The translations under genes and the position numbers were made by a program. A DNA stretch of 64,000 nt. Source: Tachypleus tridentatus (Eukaryota > Arthropoda > Merostomata > Xiphosura > Limulidae). This document shows positions 25,430 through 55,725 of this stretch, in pieces (position 1 is the stretch's first letter; every line of letters starts with the position of its first letter). The notes beneath the pieces were generated by a model. That model did no database searches. It had not been told where the DNA came from and was given only the letters and a program-made list of their open reading frames with translations. The stretch covers positions 68,354,447 through 68,418,446 of the forward strand of contig NC_134835.1 of the NCBI RefSeq assembly GCF_004210375.1, read 5' to 3'.

Positions 25430-25698
25430 TGTTTTAAATTTCTTGCAAAGCTACACGAGGGTCATCTGCATTAGCTATCCCTAATTTAGCAAGTGTAAGA
25501 CTAGAGGGAAGGCAGCTAGTCATCATCACCCACCGCCAACTCTTAGAATATTCATTTTACAAACGAACTGTGAGATTGACTGTCATTTAGAAAGTCTCCA
25601 TAGCTGAAAGGGAGAGCATGTGTGGTGTGACGGAGATTCAAAACCGCGACCCTCAAATTTCGAGTCAAGCGCCCTAACCACCTGGCCATGCTGGACCC
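25430..25698 (-). mobile_element. SINE family A, older copy
   Basis: Body and head (CCCTAACCACCTGGCCATGC) in reverse orientation with scattered changes. Confidence 0.88.
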
Positions 25699-27059
25699 TT
25701 ATTAACCTTATAGTGCAGTTCGTCTTTTAGACACATTCACAATAGGTTATCTGACAGATACTGTTTCAATTAACCTAAGCACTTAAACTCTACGATTGGA
25801 ACTTTGTAATCTAAGCGAAACACCTACTTTCGAAAAAAAATATTTAAATAAACTTTACTATTGTAGAAATTAAACAATATAGCAACGTTTACTCTTTCAG
25901 TCACAATGATTTTCTGTAGTACAATTACATTGAAGTACAAGACACTGAGGCATTGGTAAGTATCATGTTTTAGACGTAAGGAACACACAATACATGATGA
26001 AAATTGGCAAAACGTAGTTACTTTACAATGCAGCCTCTTGGATATGAACTCTGAAAAGAAGTACAACATGGCTAAAGCACACAATGAATAAATACAGTTA
26101 ATGGACATGTACTGAAATATCAGTTCAAGTTAATTTTCCATTCCAGAAAGTAGTGATTACACAGGTAATATATTTTTTGATAAGACAAAACACAAACGTA
26201 ATGAACGGAAGCATCTTTTGTATTTTTATATAACAATGAATACAAACAATGGTAAATTGTAGTTTTTTAATATTTATGTTATAAATGTTTTACTCGTATA
26301 AACTTTAATTTTGTTGAAGTATAATATTTAATTAATTTTTAAATGTTTGACTAAATATGCTACGGCTAATTATAATTACGTTTTTGAAATTCAGACAGTA
26401 TACCTTTGGCTTGATTGTTATCTAACAATAAATACTGTAGTTCTTTTGTGTAACGTTATGTCAAAAAGTTGTTGATTTTATCACGAGTCATTTGCATTAT
26501 AATATAATTTACTGTGTTATGCATATATTATTATTATTTCACAATTGTTTGTGTTTAATATCAGATGTTTTGAAGTTTAAATTTTGATGTTCCGTTTTTA
26601 GTATTATATTAGTTTTAAATATTGATTTCGTACATGATTACTGCAATCATATTGAACGTACACTGTTTCCTTATAAAACATGCTTTTACAACCAAAATAT
26701 TTTACTTCACTAGACATTTAGAATTATGTGAAGCCTAACTAGCTGACGAATTGTGTTTCACGTCACTGAACTTCGGCTTCAATACTCAGAAAATATATAT
26801 TTATTGACTCTATCACTTTGTACAGTGATACAAAAATAAATCAGGGTATCAATAACAAAATGCTATAATAATTGGAGAACATCGACGTATTTAATAATAT
26901 GTTTGGTTAGATTCAGTAACCTGCTAAAGTGTTAGGATAAAGTCAAAAATTGGATTTCAGGCCTCTTTCAAAGAACAATAACACGTAAATCGCAGTTGAA
27001 ACATCAAAATTTTATTAATCTTCCACTTAGAACAAAAGAAGCTCAGTAGAACTGTTTCA
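25699..27059. other. No gene seen
   Basis: Very AT-rich, with a domain-free 94-codon minus frame at 25.8-26.1 kb. Confidence 0.45.
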
Positions 27060-28060
27060 CTTCAGCAAACTGTTAATATTTTGTGTCTCCCTTTTGCTTG
27101 AAACTCCCAATAATCTTTCATGAATTTTTGTAACAATTTTACTCCAAATGTTTCTAATACATTCCTATAAATGTTCTTTGGATGTAACTTTTTATTTTAC
27201 AAGTTCATTGATTTATCATATCCCGTATCTCCTCAACTGGGTTGAGGTTGGGGTTCTGTGGGGACCATTGCACCATTGGATGACTTCAGCAGCTTCTTTC
27301 TTAGTTAAATTGGACGAATGTTTGGGGTCATTATCTTCTTAGTTGTAGAATCTTTTTACCAATAATACGTAAACCACTGGGTATACCATGACGAGTTAAT
27401 ATCTGATGGTACTTGTATTGTCAGTTATTCCATCTATTTTGCAAATATCTCCTGTCGTGTTAGCAGAAACACATCCACAAACCATCACACTGCTCACCAT
27501 GCTTCATGGTAGGTGTAATGCATTGAGGTAAGTATATTTCATCTTTCTTTCGCCGGACATACAACCTACGATTTGAAACAAATATTTTAAATTTGGATTC
27601 ATCCGTCCAATAATAAACAATCCAGTTTTTGTACTTTTTAGCAAATTTCTCATTTGCGCCATTACTTCTAAATCGAATGAAAAGGCGTTTTAACTAATAC
27701 ACGACCAAACATTCCATTTTTTATGAGTCTTCTTGATACTATAGGTGTGGATACTTTTCTGTCATTTGGTACATGGACATTTATCTCTTGCTTGAGATCA
27801 GTGGCAGTCTCCCTTCTGTCTTGAGAGCTGCATAAATAAACAAAGATACTTATCATCAGTATCACTGAGTTTAGGTATTCTGCTTCTTTCTTTCCTAGTT
27901 TCAAATTTACCTGTCTTCGAGAGCATTTCAAGTTCGCAGCAATTTGTCAAATATTCCAATCAGCATCTCTCAAGTTTTTATGCGAACTCTTTGCTCTACT
28001 AACATTTCCCTACATTTCCTGTTTTTATCGAGGTTTATTTCTGGAATGCTATTAAATTTA
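27060..28060 (-). pseudogene. Decayed Tc1-like transposase
   Basis: Minus-strand fragments appear in transposase order. LRDADWNI and NLKCSRRQVNLKLG near 27.9-28.0 kb are helix-turn-helix remnants. ETATDLKQEINVHV ... STPIVSRRLIKNGMFGRVLV follows. NDPKHSS near 27.32 kb carries the second catalytic Asp, and WSPQNPNLNPVEEIRD near 27.23-27.28 kb carries the catalytic Glu, after a frameshift. Stops and shifts make it inactive. A TTTTGCACAGTA string at 28380 could belong to an old terminus, but paired inverted repeats were not confirmed. Confidence 0.85.
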
Positions 28061-28425
28061 TCTCTTATAGTATATATCGGTACCATATGCTCTTTCCTTG
28101 CTACCTTCTTTCTATATAGTTAAGACAACTATAAGGGTTATCATAACAGTTATTTGAGGTCCCAAATATGATCATTATCTTAATTCAAGCAGAACACTTA
28201 TGATGTGCCTTTCATATCAGTATGTGGAAATTCTAAAGAATGATAAGATTTCTCACCCTGATTCATTCAACTGTCGACAGGGACCAGTGAAGCATTACCA
28301 TAGTGTTAAAATTTAAATGACATAAAAGAATTAGCCTCATAAAATGCAAAGAATAACAATCTATTCTCTTGTTCTGATACTTTTGCACAGTAAATAAATA
28401 CATATTTCTACTTATGAAAGCCCCT

Positions 28426-28530
28426 AGTGTCACAGCAGTATGTCTGCGGACTCACACCTTTAAAAATCGGTTTTCGATACCCGTGGTGAGCAGAGTACAG
28501 ATAGCCCATTATTATTTATAAAACAAACAT
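28426..28530 (+). mobile_element. SINE family C copy
   Basis: CCCCTAGTGTCACAGCAGTA head, TTCGATACCCGTGG B-box-like element, tail AAAACAAACAT. Confidence 0.8.
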
Positions 28531-29517
28531 ATAAAATACTCACCAAGATTATTGGAACTAAGATTTTCTTTGATCGCCTCTTCATTTAAAAGCCTCCAAA
28601 ACATACATCATACTTGAAATCCATGATTAAAAGTATTTATTCTTATCATAATATAAAAAAGGACCTTTCAGTGTAATTGAACAGAATGACAGCACATTCA
28701 TGACCTTCATTCTATTTATTTGTCCAATGAGTAGTTATGCATAGTGACTCACAAAGTTTATAATTTATTGAGCACGAATATTGACATATTCAATGTATCC
28801 TGTGGCGTATATGTTTTGACACCATGATTAGTACTTTATAATAAACTTGAGAGACAGGAAACTGAAGCAGTAGTGTCATTATTAACAAAGTTGTCAGAGA
28901 TAAGAGAGGCAGATATTTGTATAACTAACTAGACGTACTTGAGAAAACAAATATATATACATACGTGTGCGTGTGTGTGATATAAAGAACAATCAGTTAT
29001 AATTATAACTGTTATTTTTTTATTTAAATTCTTACTTTGGATTTTCAAAAATCCAAAGATCAGTTGAGTCATGGATTCATTTGAACAAGTCCTTTTGTGT
29101 GACTGTATAATAGGTTTTGACGATTTGTATTGACTTGTTTGTTGTGTTAGATGTTATCTTTGAAACTACTGCACTAAAGAGTTTTACATTTAACAGTATA
29201 ATTGTACGTTCAGTGTTTCTAAGAGCGCCTCTTGCACCATATACTCGAGAACCCTTTAACTTTCTGTTCAGTGTGATGTTGTGTCAGTTCTGTAACGTGA
29301 GAACTGTGTTTGGGTAGTTGACATTTTCAACACCAACGGCGGAGAAAGAGTAAGTTACAACTAAGCTAAGTGTACAAGAAAAGTCCTACTGCTAGATGAC
29401 GTTAGATGCTATTCAGTCGTTCAGAATGTATATGTGATATCTATCTTAGAATCATAAGTTTGCAGTTTAAAAGTTATGGTTGGCGTTCGAGTTAATTTAA
29501 ATGAGACATTGGTGAGG
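28531..29517. other. No gene seen
   Basis: AT-rich, with a short GT-rich run near 28963-28980. Confidence 0.45.
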
Positions 29518-29806
29518 AGCCCAGCATGGCCAGGTGATCAGGGCTCTCGACTCGCAGTCTAAGGTTCGTGGGATCGAATTCTCATCATAAGAAGCGTGCG
29601 CGCTCTTTCAACCGTGGAGACGTTATAACGTGACGGTCAATCCCACTATTTGATGCTAAAAGAGTAAAGAGTAGCCCAAGAGTTTGGCAGTGGATGGTGA
29701 TGACTAGCTAGATGTCTTTCCTCTAGTATCACACTGCTAAATTAGGAACAGCTAGCACAGGTAGTCCTTGTGTAGCTTTGCGCGAAATTTAGCAATAAAC
29801 AAACAA
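29518..29806 (+). mobile_element. SINE family A, old copy
   Basis: Diverged head (CCCAGCATGGCCAGGTGATC), with a local duplication AAAGAGTAAAGAGTAG in the body and tail AATAAACAAACAA. Confidence 0.88.
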
Positions 29807-30611
29807 TCGTAAGTGTGAGATAGCTAAAGGAAGGTATCTGTAGTACATCGCGAAACCTAAGAACCTATAATTTCACAACTGTTACATAACTGCTAGGAAG
29901 AAACGTGTTTTAGCGACCAGTGGTAAATGTATTTATGCTTTGTCTATTTTTGTGTGGAAGGTAATCACCTTTACCTGGAAGCAGTTCTTTATGTAATATA
30001 GATATGTTGTCATAACACAGAATCCAATATGCCCTACGTCTAACGGCTACTCTTTTTATTGGTTTGTTCATTGTTGCTAGAAGTGTAAGTTCTTAGTTTT
30101 GCAGAGAATATGCTCAGTTACGGGAATGAAAGTTTGTGTGAAAGTTGCTCCAAGTGTCCTCATATTGCTGGAATATTTTTGTTCCTCTGTATTTTATATT
30201 TTCTTTCAAAGTTACATCTCTCATCATCTGTTAATCTTCAAAAGGTATTTTTGATCTCAATTCCATGTTTTTTCACTCACATTGACGTATATTATAAATG
30301 CTTCTTGTTAAATAACTACCGTACCTATTAATAATTTGTGCCTTTTGATCCATTTATTTATATTTGCATCTGACTATTTTTATTCTCCAGAGAGTGAACA
30401 AACTATACGCTTATCAGGGATGGGTTATTCTTGGAAATACTATTTATGTATGCAACTGTTCACATTTCAAAACACCACTTAATTATGCGAGTTAATGAAC
30501 AGAATTAGAAAGGTTGGCATGCATTATAAAATATATTTTACTGTGAATTATCATCTTTGAAAATTCTAAAGTTGAGTATTATTTTTATTATAGGCGTTCT
30601 TAAGAACACTA
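29807..30611. other. No gene seen
   Basis: AT-rich. A 73-codon plus frame at 30.1 kb is without domain. Confidence 0.45.
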
Positions 30612-30853
30612 TGCATAGCACAATCATGGGGTTAGAGCGCTCGACTTGTAATGTGAGCGGCGCGAGTTCGAATCCTTCTCACACCAAACATGCTCCTCGT
30701 TATAATGGGATGGTCAATCCCACTATTCGTTGGTAAAAGAGTAGCCCAAAGGTTGGTGATGAGTAGTGATGACTAGCTGCGTCCCTTTAGTCTTGCATTG
30801 CTAACTTAAGGACGTCTAGCCCAGATAATTAATCTTCATGTAGCTTTGCTCGA
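30612..30853 (+). mobile_element. SINE family A, old tailless copy
   Basis: Diverged head (GCGCTCGACTTGTAATGTGA, GAGTTCGAATCC) and body ending at GTAGCTTTGCTCGAG, where the next SINE begins directly. Confidence 0.88.
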
Positions 30854-30854
30854 G

Positions 30855-31134
30855 GGCCCGGCATGGCCAAGCGTGTTAAGGCGTGCGACTCGTAATACTG
30901 AGGGTCGCGGGTTTGCATCCCGGTCGCGCCAAACATGCTCGCCCTTTCAGCCGTAGGGTCGTTATAATGTTACGGTCAATCTCACTATTCGTTGGTAAAA
31001 GAGTAGCCCAAGAGTTGGCGGTGGGTGGTGATGACTAGCTGCCTTCCCTCTAGTTTTATACTGCTAAATTAGGGACGGCTAGCACAGATAGCCCTCGAGT
31101 AGCTTTGTGCGAAATTCAAAAACAAACAAACAAA
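30855..31134 (+). mobile_element. SINE family A, young copy abutting an older one
   Basis: A near-consensus full-length copy starts GGCCCGGCATGGCCAAGCGT immediately after the preceding SINE and ends in (CAAA)n. The two copies are head-to-tail. Confidence 0.95.
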
Positions 31135-31939
31135 TTGATAACTAAAGTTGTGTTACTGATGAGTAGTAATTAATAATTTGGAGTAGCATGACCAAAAGTT
31201 AGTTAGAGCTACTTGAGTGTTTATATACAAACGTTCGAAAGACAAATCATTCGAAAACTAGAAACGCCAAGGATACGAATCGTTTTTGTGACATCCAAAT
31301 ATTACTGATCATGGTTTTGACTTTAATCACTGGTAAGTTCCACTGTTGTATAAAATATGAATAGCAAACATGAGGTTAATGTTTAATCATGTGACAAATT
31401 ATCTACACACACAAAACAAAGATTACTTGAAAATTACACATTTGTGTCAATCATATATATTTGCTAAATTGTTTAAAGCCAAGGTTTCGACGGCAGATAG
31501 TGACGTATTTAAATATCAAACTACGCCTAACGACAAGATTTTTATACTTTAATTGGATGTTAACTGTCCACTTGTAACTGTTTAAAGTAACATTTCAAAA
31601 ACTTCGCACGTTTTGGAGATCACTAATTTTCAATTATCCCAATGCTTTTGTGGAGTTGTTTGACAATAGCAGCTTTTAAGTTGACTTTCTGGAACAATTA
31701 ACTCAATTTTTCACGGAGATAAAATGTGTTTGATTGATAGACTGACTTATGCATACATTACCTATATGTATCGAATAGTTTTATTTATTGTCCTTTTGTC
31801 ATCTTTGTAGAGTTTAATTCAAGATATCATGCAGTGGTTTAGCTAAACACCGGGGTTTGATATTAATGGTGGGCAAAATACAGGCAGCGCATTGTGTAGT
31901 TTTGTGCTTAACAACATAATTCAAGCTTTAAACCTCAAA
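31135..31939. other. No gene established
   Basis: A short ATG frame before GTAAGTTCC at 31312-31331 could be a first exon, but there is no partner. A family C tail-like piece lies at about 31865-31925. Confidence 0.4.
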
Positions 31940-32180
31940 AGGAAACACACTTAGTGTCAAGACTGTAGATACAGGTGAAGCACAGAAGGAAGATCACACC
32001 TAGTGTTAAGGCTGTAAATACAAGCGAAACATGAAAAGATGGACACACCTAGTGTCAGAGCTATAGACGGAGGTGTAGCTTCAAAGAAAGAACGCAGATG
32101 TTGCCAAGGCTATAGAGAAGTGAGAGGCATGAATGGAAGAACATACCTAGTGTCAAGGTTGTATGTACAGGTGTAGCATG
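31940..32180 (+). repeat. Diverged ~49-bp tandem repeat, five units
   Basis: The core CCTAGTGTCAAGGCTGTAG (variants) starts near 31951, 32001, 32050, 32098 and 32148, with ACAGGTGAAGCA-like and GGAAGA-like segments between. The copies differ at many sites, so this is an old minisatellite. Confidence 0.75.
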
Positions 32181-32507
32181 TTATAGTTGCATCTTTCATT
32201 CTGTAATGAATGAATCGTAACATATGCCATACAAGGCTTTTAAATATATCATGAAATTTTTGCCTTTAAAGCTGGAAGAGAAATAAAGAATCTTTAATTT
32301 CCTTGCAAACTTTATTATTAGTATGATTTTTGAAGCAAGTTGATGCATCAAGCACTACCTAGCCACAAGCTTTAATTGTAATTAGTATAGCAAACTCACC
32401 AATTATATCCTTGTTTTTTTGTCATTGAATAACTAATTTATCAGTGTGTCATGTTAAAAAATAACACATGCAGTGTTCTGTTTGTTTGTTTTGAATTTCG
32501 AGCAAAG

Positions 32508-32788
32508 CTGTTTGTTTGTTTGTTTTGAATTTCGCACAAAGCTACTCAGGGCTATCTGTGCTAGCCGTCCCTAATTTAGCAGTGTAAGACTAGAGGGAAG
32601 GCAGCTAGTCATCACCACCCACTGCCAACTCTTGGGCTACTTTTTTACCAACGAATAATGGGATTTACCGTCACATTATAACGCCCCTACGGCTGAAAGG
32701 GTGAGCATGTTTGGCGCGAGGGGGATGCGAACCCGCGACCCTCAGATTACGAGTCGCACGCCTTAACACGCTTGGCCATGCCGGGCCT
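32508..32788 (-). mobile_element. SINE family A, full-length
   Basis: Complete reverse-orientation copy. At its tail side a second partial tail (GTTTGTTTGTTTTGAATTTC, 32477-32507) precedes it, so the insertion or a duplication happened in an older SINE tail. Confidence 0.93.
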
Positions 32789-32789
32789 A

Positions 32790-32898
32790 AATGTTTGTTT
32801 TCTTATAGCAAAGCCACATGAGGCTATCTGTTGAGCCCATCAAGGGGAATCGAACCCCTAATTTTAGCGTTGTAAACACCTAGACTTACCGCTGTTAA
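32790..32898 (-). mobile_element. SINE family B copy next to a family A copy
   Basis: TTTTCTTATAGCAAAGCCAC, GGGGAATCGAACCCC and CTTACCGCTGT in reverse orientation, directly adjoining the family A head. Confidence 0.85.
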
Positions 32899-33147
32899 TT
32901 ATCAGAAATTTTGCTGCTGATTAGTGTAAGTATGTGTTTAAAAGTGTTACATACCACTGGCTATCATAACTTCTGTGTAAGGATCAGAATTATTTGTAAT
33001 TATGGTGAAAAAAATATTCCGAAGTATTTTTCTAAACCGAGAAACTGATTAGATAAATAAAAAAAATTCGTGTTTATTTTTACTTAAATCAATTTCAGTA
33101 ACAAAACATTTAATAGAAATAAAGAAAAAACTTTTCACTAAAGAAAA

Positions 33148-34060
33148 TAAATGCAGGGATGTCTGATATCAATCCTCGAAAACAACACAAAAAGATAGCT
33201 GGGATCGTTTTTATATCATCCCTGTATGACAACATAGGTACACAGTGTAGGAAAATGTTAACAGACAAAAATAAGATAATTTAATTAAACTTAATTGTGA
33301 TCAGATAGTTATATATAGTTTTATGTCTATTCCTGTCTCTAATATTATGTATAGATGATGCGTGTGCCTTCCCTACTATCTTATTCATATTGTTTTTGAT
33401 GGATTGATGTTAGCTCTCCCTCCATTAACTCCTTTCTTTTTAAACGTTTCTCCTTCACTTGTCTCCTTGTTTCTTGATGCAATGTTTCAATAGTCACAAT
33501 AAGGTTCTATTTATAATAAAGTTCTTAATACACTGAGATTCCATCTGCGATAGTTATTGTTTATCTATTACTGGTTGTCTAATGAAAGAAAGCTAAGTTG
33601 GATAATGATAACATCATTTACAACCTATAATTGTAACTTTATAATAACTATTGGTTATTAATAATACCTGTAAAAGAGAATACTGGGTTTGATACTGTGT
33701 CACCTCAGTAAAACTGGTTAAATATATAGTTGAACGTTGTTAAGCACAAATGTAGAGAGGGCTATCTGTGGTCTGCCCACCACTTGGGGGAGAAAAAGGG
33801 TGAACTTGGTTAAATCTGTTTTTTTAATTATGTAATGAAAAGCAGCAGAAGAAAGAAGAACAAGAAATCTTTTATTACGAACATTCTAAAACTTATGACT
33901 CAGTTAGTACATAGAAGTTATTATAAAAGGAAACATTGTATAGTATTGAAAAGTTCTAATGAACTACTGAAGAAATGTTTAAAATGACATTTCTCCAAGC
34001 AGTTCGAGTCATCCTTCGATATGCAGCGCTACTGTCTCCACAATGAAAAAAATTAACGCT
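33148..34060 (+). repeat. Dispersed repeat copy 1 (interrupted)
   Basis: 33148-33295 and 33860-34060 match consecutive parts of 40950-41310 (TGCAGGGATG, TTAACAGACAAAAA, ACATAGAAGTTATTATAAAA). About 550 bp of unrelated DNA, including a family C fragment at 33739-33790, lies between them. Confidence 0.65.
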
Positions 34061-36886
34061 TATTTTCTTGATAAATCAAGGCAACCTGGTATTATATAGT
34101 GGTTAGCGAGTTTGATCCTGTCACTCTTTCAGGACATTGTAACGTACAATAGATTAAAGAAGCTCAAAAACTGACAGTGCATGTCTTCTTGCCACCACTT
34201 CTAAATTAGGGACAGGATGACTAACACAGATAGAATTTGGGTATCCGTTGAGCACAGTTAAAAACACTAACGTTTGAAGTTAGTTTGGAATTTTTCTATT
34301 ACTAATTACTTATCGATTGAGGAAGAGTTAATGTTCTCCAATTTGCTTAAAACAACTGAAAATTGACGAAATTATTAAGAACAGAAAGTGTCCAACAACC
34401 TATCATCTTGTACCTTTTAAGCTTAAATGTAAGTAATATTTACTTAAAACAAGTTTGTATTTGATGAATAAAAGTTTAGTCGCTAAGTCTGATAAGTTTA
34501 GCCAAATTAATATTTAGACAATATTTATACCAACAACATCAAGGAATTATTAAAAGATGGTTCGTGTAACGAACTTAAATTAATACTTCATATTAGGCTA
34601 AAACTAATTTTTTTTATTAATATCACTTTTGCTACAAATTAAAGGAAATATCTTATACCCACGAGGTTTATATTGGGTTGGTTTTATGTCCATCCAAAAA
34701 CTGATAGAATTGGTATTTCTTTCTGCCAGATTGGAGACATTATTGGTTTTTTTTCCCACTCTGTTGATAAATTCAGTACTAAAATGTGTTTTTTTAAACT
34801 AAATCTCAAGTATATGGGTAAGAGGCAGTCTTTAAACTTTACAAGAAAAAATTTTTGAACCAATTGATCAGTTGCATCTATTTGATGCAGTTTTTCTTTC
34901 ACCATTTTTTTTGTAGCTTATGTATCAAGTTGCTTCCAATATCGGTTATTATTGAATATCTAGCTTTTCTTTATCAGAAATTTTTGATGCTGTGTTTTTA
35001 ATACGCATTTTAAAACCTGGGAAGGGTTTACTAGCACATTGAGGGCTTAACTACAAGATCCTGCGTGTTCGAGCTTCTGCGCGAACTTTCTATCTACGAT
35101 CGTAAAACTCGTGCTTTATATATCGCTGTATTTGATCCAGATGTGTATTTAAGGTATGCTTATTGAACGTTTATGGAAAGGCAGTACGGTAGTGATGTAT
35201 TAACGAATTTTACAAGCTGTCAATTCGTCCAGCATTGAGATTCAGTTCACATTAAAAATTAAGAGGAAGTAAGGCTGTTTGAATTTTGGAGAATACTGTT
35301 AAAAATGGGTTCTCGATTGTCCTGTCACACAGAATAGTGTTGCTCTTTATCACAAAACGTGTCTGCTTTCGTAGGATTTTTTTGGGGGGAGAAATCTAAA
35401 TGTATCAGAACGATTTAAAATTTGAAATGAATTTTGAAACTAACAGGTAATTTACATGCAATCATTTTTTCACAGGATTTATAACAGATAGGTAATATGT
35501 TAAAGGTATGAAAATACAATACCAGTGGCGATATGTGTCACATGCTCAAGGCATTTCTATAAAAAGGGTTAATATGTTTTTTTAAATAAATTGTAGGATA
35601 ACTTTATTCTCGTTATAAATTTTAAAACTATCGTTAAAATTAGAATAAAATGACGAATTTGGTATCTATAAAATTTTATCTAACTGTGATTTAAATTGCA
35701 CTAGTCAGATATGAAGTAATTAAATATTTAGAGTTAAGTAATAAAGTTAATGAATCGGCTTTAACTGGACACCCATTTGTTAGTTGCCATAAGTTTCTAT
35801 AAATAAATAAAGTCATGACCTATATCTCCAGATTGTAACTTCATTATTTCACTATTAAAGCTTTATTAGAAGCTGTCGATCTCGTACAACCTCACTAATC
35901 CAGTGATTCTATTCACGTTTATAAAAAACTTCTCGTAACAAACTCCAGTTTGCGTTAACAAAGTTAAGAATAATAAGTATTAGAGAATTCTCGGAAACTA
36001 TGAAAACTACAGTATCATTCTAAATAAAGTTTTCTCCGCATATTATAGAAATTAATTGTTAAAATTTTATTTTGCAGATGTAGAAGGCGTAAAATGTTGG
36101 ATAATTACGCAAATCATAAAAATATTTTATGCGAATGCATTTATTCAAGTAAACAAGTTGTCTGTTATTGCAACTCCTTTATCATCATGAACACATGCAA
36201 AAAACTCCAAAAGGGCTTGGGGTTTGTTTGTTTGTTTTTTTTATTAGTTTTGTTGTGAAATACATTAAAGTTGTGATGCATTTTATTAGCATAATATACA
36301 ATACAAATCAATAGATATTTATTTTTGAAATATGTTTAAAAATTTTAATAGGCGAAACTTTTAGTTTTGCAAGGCTCACCCTTAAATATTGGAGAATTTA
36401 TTTGAAAACAAATTTTTGTTTTCTTGATTATAATTTGTCAAACTAGCCTATTTCTTAAATCCAAAAAACAGAATAAGAGAAAATAAAGTCCATGCACGTT
36501 AAACGTGGTAAACACAGATGAATCTAACTGTATATAACATGCTTATTATAGACTGTTAATTTGTGCATTTTCCATAAATAAATGATACAACCTAAATCCT
36601 GTTTCTAGCGTGAAAACGCACAAACAATATATAGTAAACACCTTGAGCTGAAAAAAATTGTGTATGAGACACATATTCAAAAGTTTGAAATATATAATTA
36701 ATCTTACTACAGTATCCCCACCTTACATTTAATTACGTATCGTGTACTTGGTGTATATCAAAAACGTTCAGTAGATATCTTAATATTTTACAGTTTGAGG
36801 GAAATTATTAAAACAACAAAAATTTAATAGTTTCAGGTCTTAAGCTTCATATAACAAACTTTGAGAAGTAATAAGACTAGTATGTT
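34061..36886. other. No gene recognised; possible 3' region of the kinase long isoform
   Basis: AT-rich. A family A remnant may lie at 34100-34265, and a decayed tRNA-like piece near 35030-35090. Overlapping frames near 34.7-34.9 kb have no domain. Several minus-strand AATAAA signals fall between 36.1 and 36.4 kb, downstream of terminal exon 2. Confidence 0.4.
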
Positions 36887-54417
<17,531 letters not shown>

Positions 54418-55080
54418 CTAATAAGAAATATGATATCAGCATCATGTATTATAATAAAGAATCATAATGAATCAAATCAAGTCACAATGCAACCAAAAAA
54501 CAACCAGCAGGACACATTGTGTGCTAATAACAAGAGTAATAGTTTAGCAAAATCCACCTACCGTAGCTCAGACTGTGGATGTTCTCTATTAAACTCTTAC
54601 TTCACATACTAAATTTCAAAGTAATACATTAAGAAATACATGAGATATAACATCTCTAATTTTGATTGAATATTTTCTCATTTTTTGTTGCACCAAAATT
54701 ACGAAAACCTTGATATATTATAAAAAAACAATGTTATAAATTTTAAAGTTATTACATTGCTAGATCTTTACAATCTACTGTTAGGAGCATATGTTAATAT
54801 GTGCAAAGTTATTTAACACAAAAACATCCATTTTAGCGTACTCTTATGTAAAATATGTAAGCTATCGGTCTAACACTTGCTACAGCTTCAACCGAGAGTA
54901 AAAGAACAGTTTTTAGCTTTTCCCCATTTGAAATATAGACGGTTGATTCAGAGCAGAAAAATTATTAAGTGAAATAGTATGAAGATAATTAAACCAACAA
55001 ACTAGATTAGCAGTTTCTTTTTCATGTCTTCAAAAGACAGGCTGGATGATTATTATTAATTATTTACTGCCAACTTTTTA
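54418..55080. other. Upstream of the glycine-loop exon, nothing recognised
   Basis: AT-rich, presumably intronic for the kinase. No beta-1-coding exon was seen. Confidence 0.5.
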
Positions 55081-55089
55081 GCACACATT

Positions 55090-55222
55090 TACTGTGTGTG
55101 TGTTTTTCGTATAGCAAAACCACACAAAGGGCTATCTGCTCAGCCCACCGAAGGGAAATCGAACCCCTGATTTTAGCGTTGTAAATCCGGAGACATACCG
55201 CTGTACTAGCGGGGGGCACACA
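55090..55222 (-). mobile_element. SINE family B copy
   Basis: GTGTGTGTGTTTTTCGTATA tail, AAATCGAACCCCTGATTTTA and ACCGCTGTACTAGCGGGGG head. Confidence 0.9.
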
Positions 55223-55449
55223 CATTTACTTAATTTATCAGATTATCCTGATTAAATAGCGTTTAGCGTCGTGTAATATTAGCTTAAATAATTAGCATAA
55301 ATAATTATGCTTGATATGGCTGTACCTATGGCATGAGGATGATGAAAAGAAACTTAAAATCCCATAGCGTTAGCATAAAGGATGTTGTTAATGCTGCTTT
55401 AGAGAAGAAAACTACTACCCATGTTTTGAAGAAGTATTTGATAAGACAC

Positions 55450-55725
55450 AACACGTCCAGGTGGTTAGGATGCTTGACTTGCAATGTGAGGGTCACGGGT
55501 TCAAATCCATGTCACACCAAATATGCTTTCCCTTGCTTGGAGACGTTATGTGGCAGTCAGTCCCACTATTCGTTGGTAAAAGAATAGCCCAAGAATTGAC
55601 AGTGGGTGGTGAGGACCAGCTACCTTTCCTCCAGTCTTAAGCTACTAAAATATGGACTACTAGAGCAGATAATCTTCGTATAGCTTAGCGCGGAATACTG
55701 TAGAGTTAATAAACCCTAGGAAACA
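55450..55725 (+). mobile_element. SINE family A, old copy
   Basis: Head AGGTGGTTAGGATGCTTGAC, GGGTTCAAATCC; body diverged; tail decayed (AATAAACCC). Confidence 0.87.

Noticed and set aside
31295..31335. First exon (MVLTLITG then GTAAGTTCC)
   Set aside because: Good donor and start context, but no downstream exon and only seven complete codons.
34673..34905. Overlapping frames on both strands
   Set aside because: Complementary shadows in AT-rich DNA without a domain or splice context.
54551..54575. 11-nt microexon before the glycine-loop exon
   Set aside because: It would fit the phase but gives LSYG before TGTFG, which is not a credible beta-1, and lies only ~130 bp upstream.
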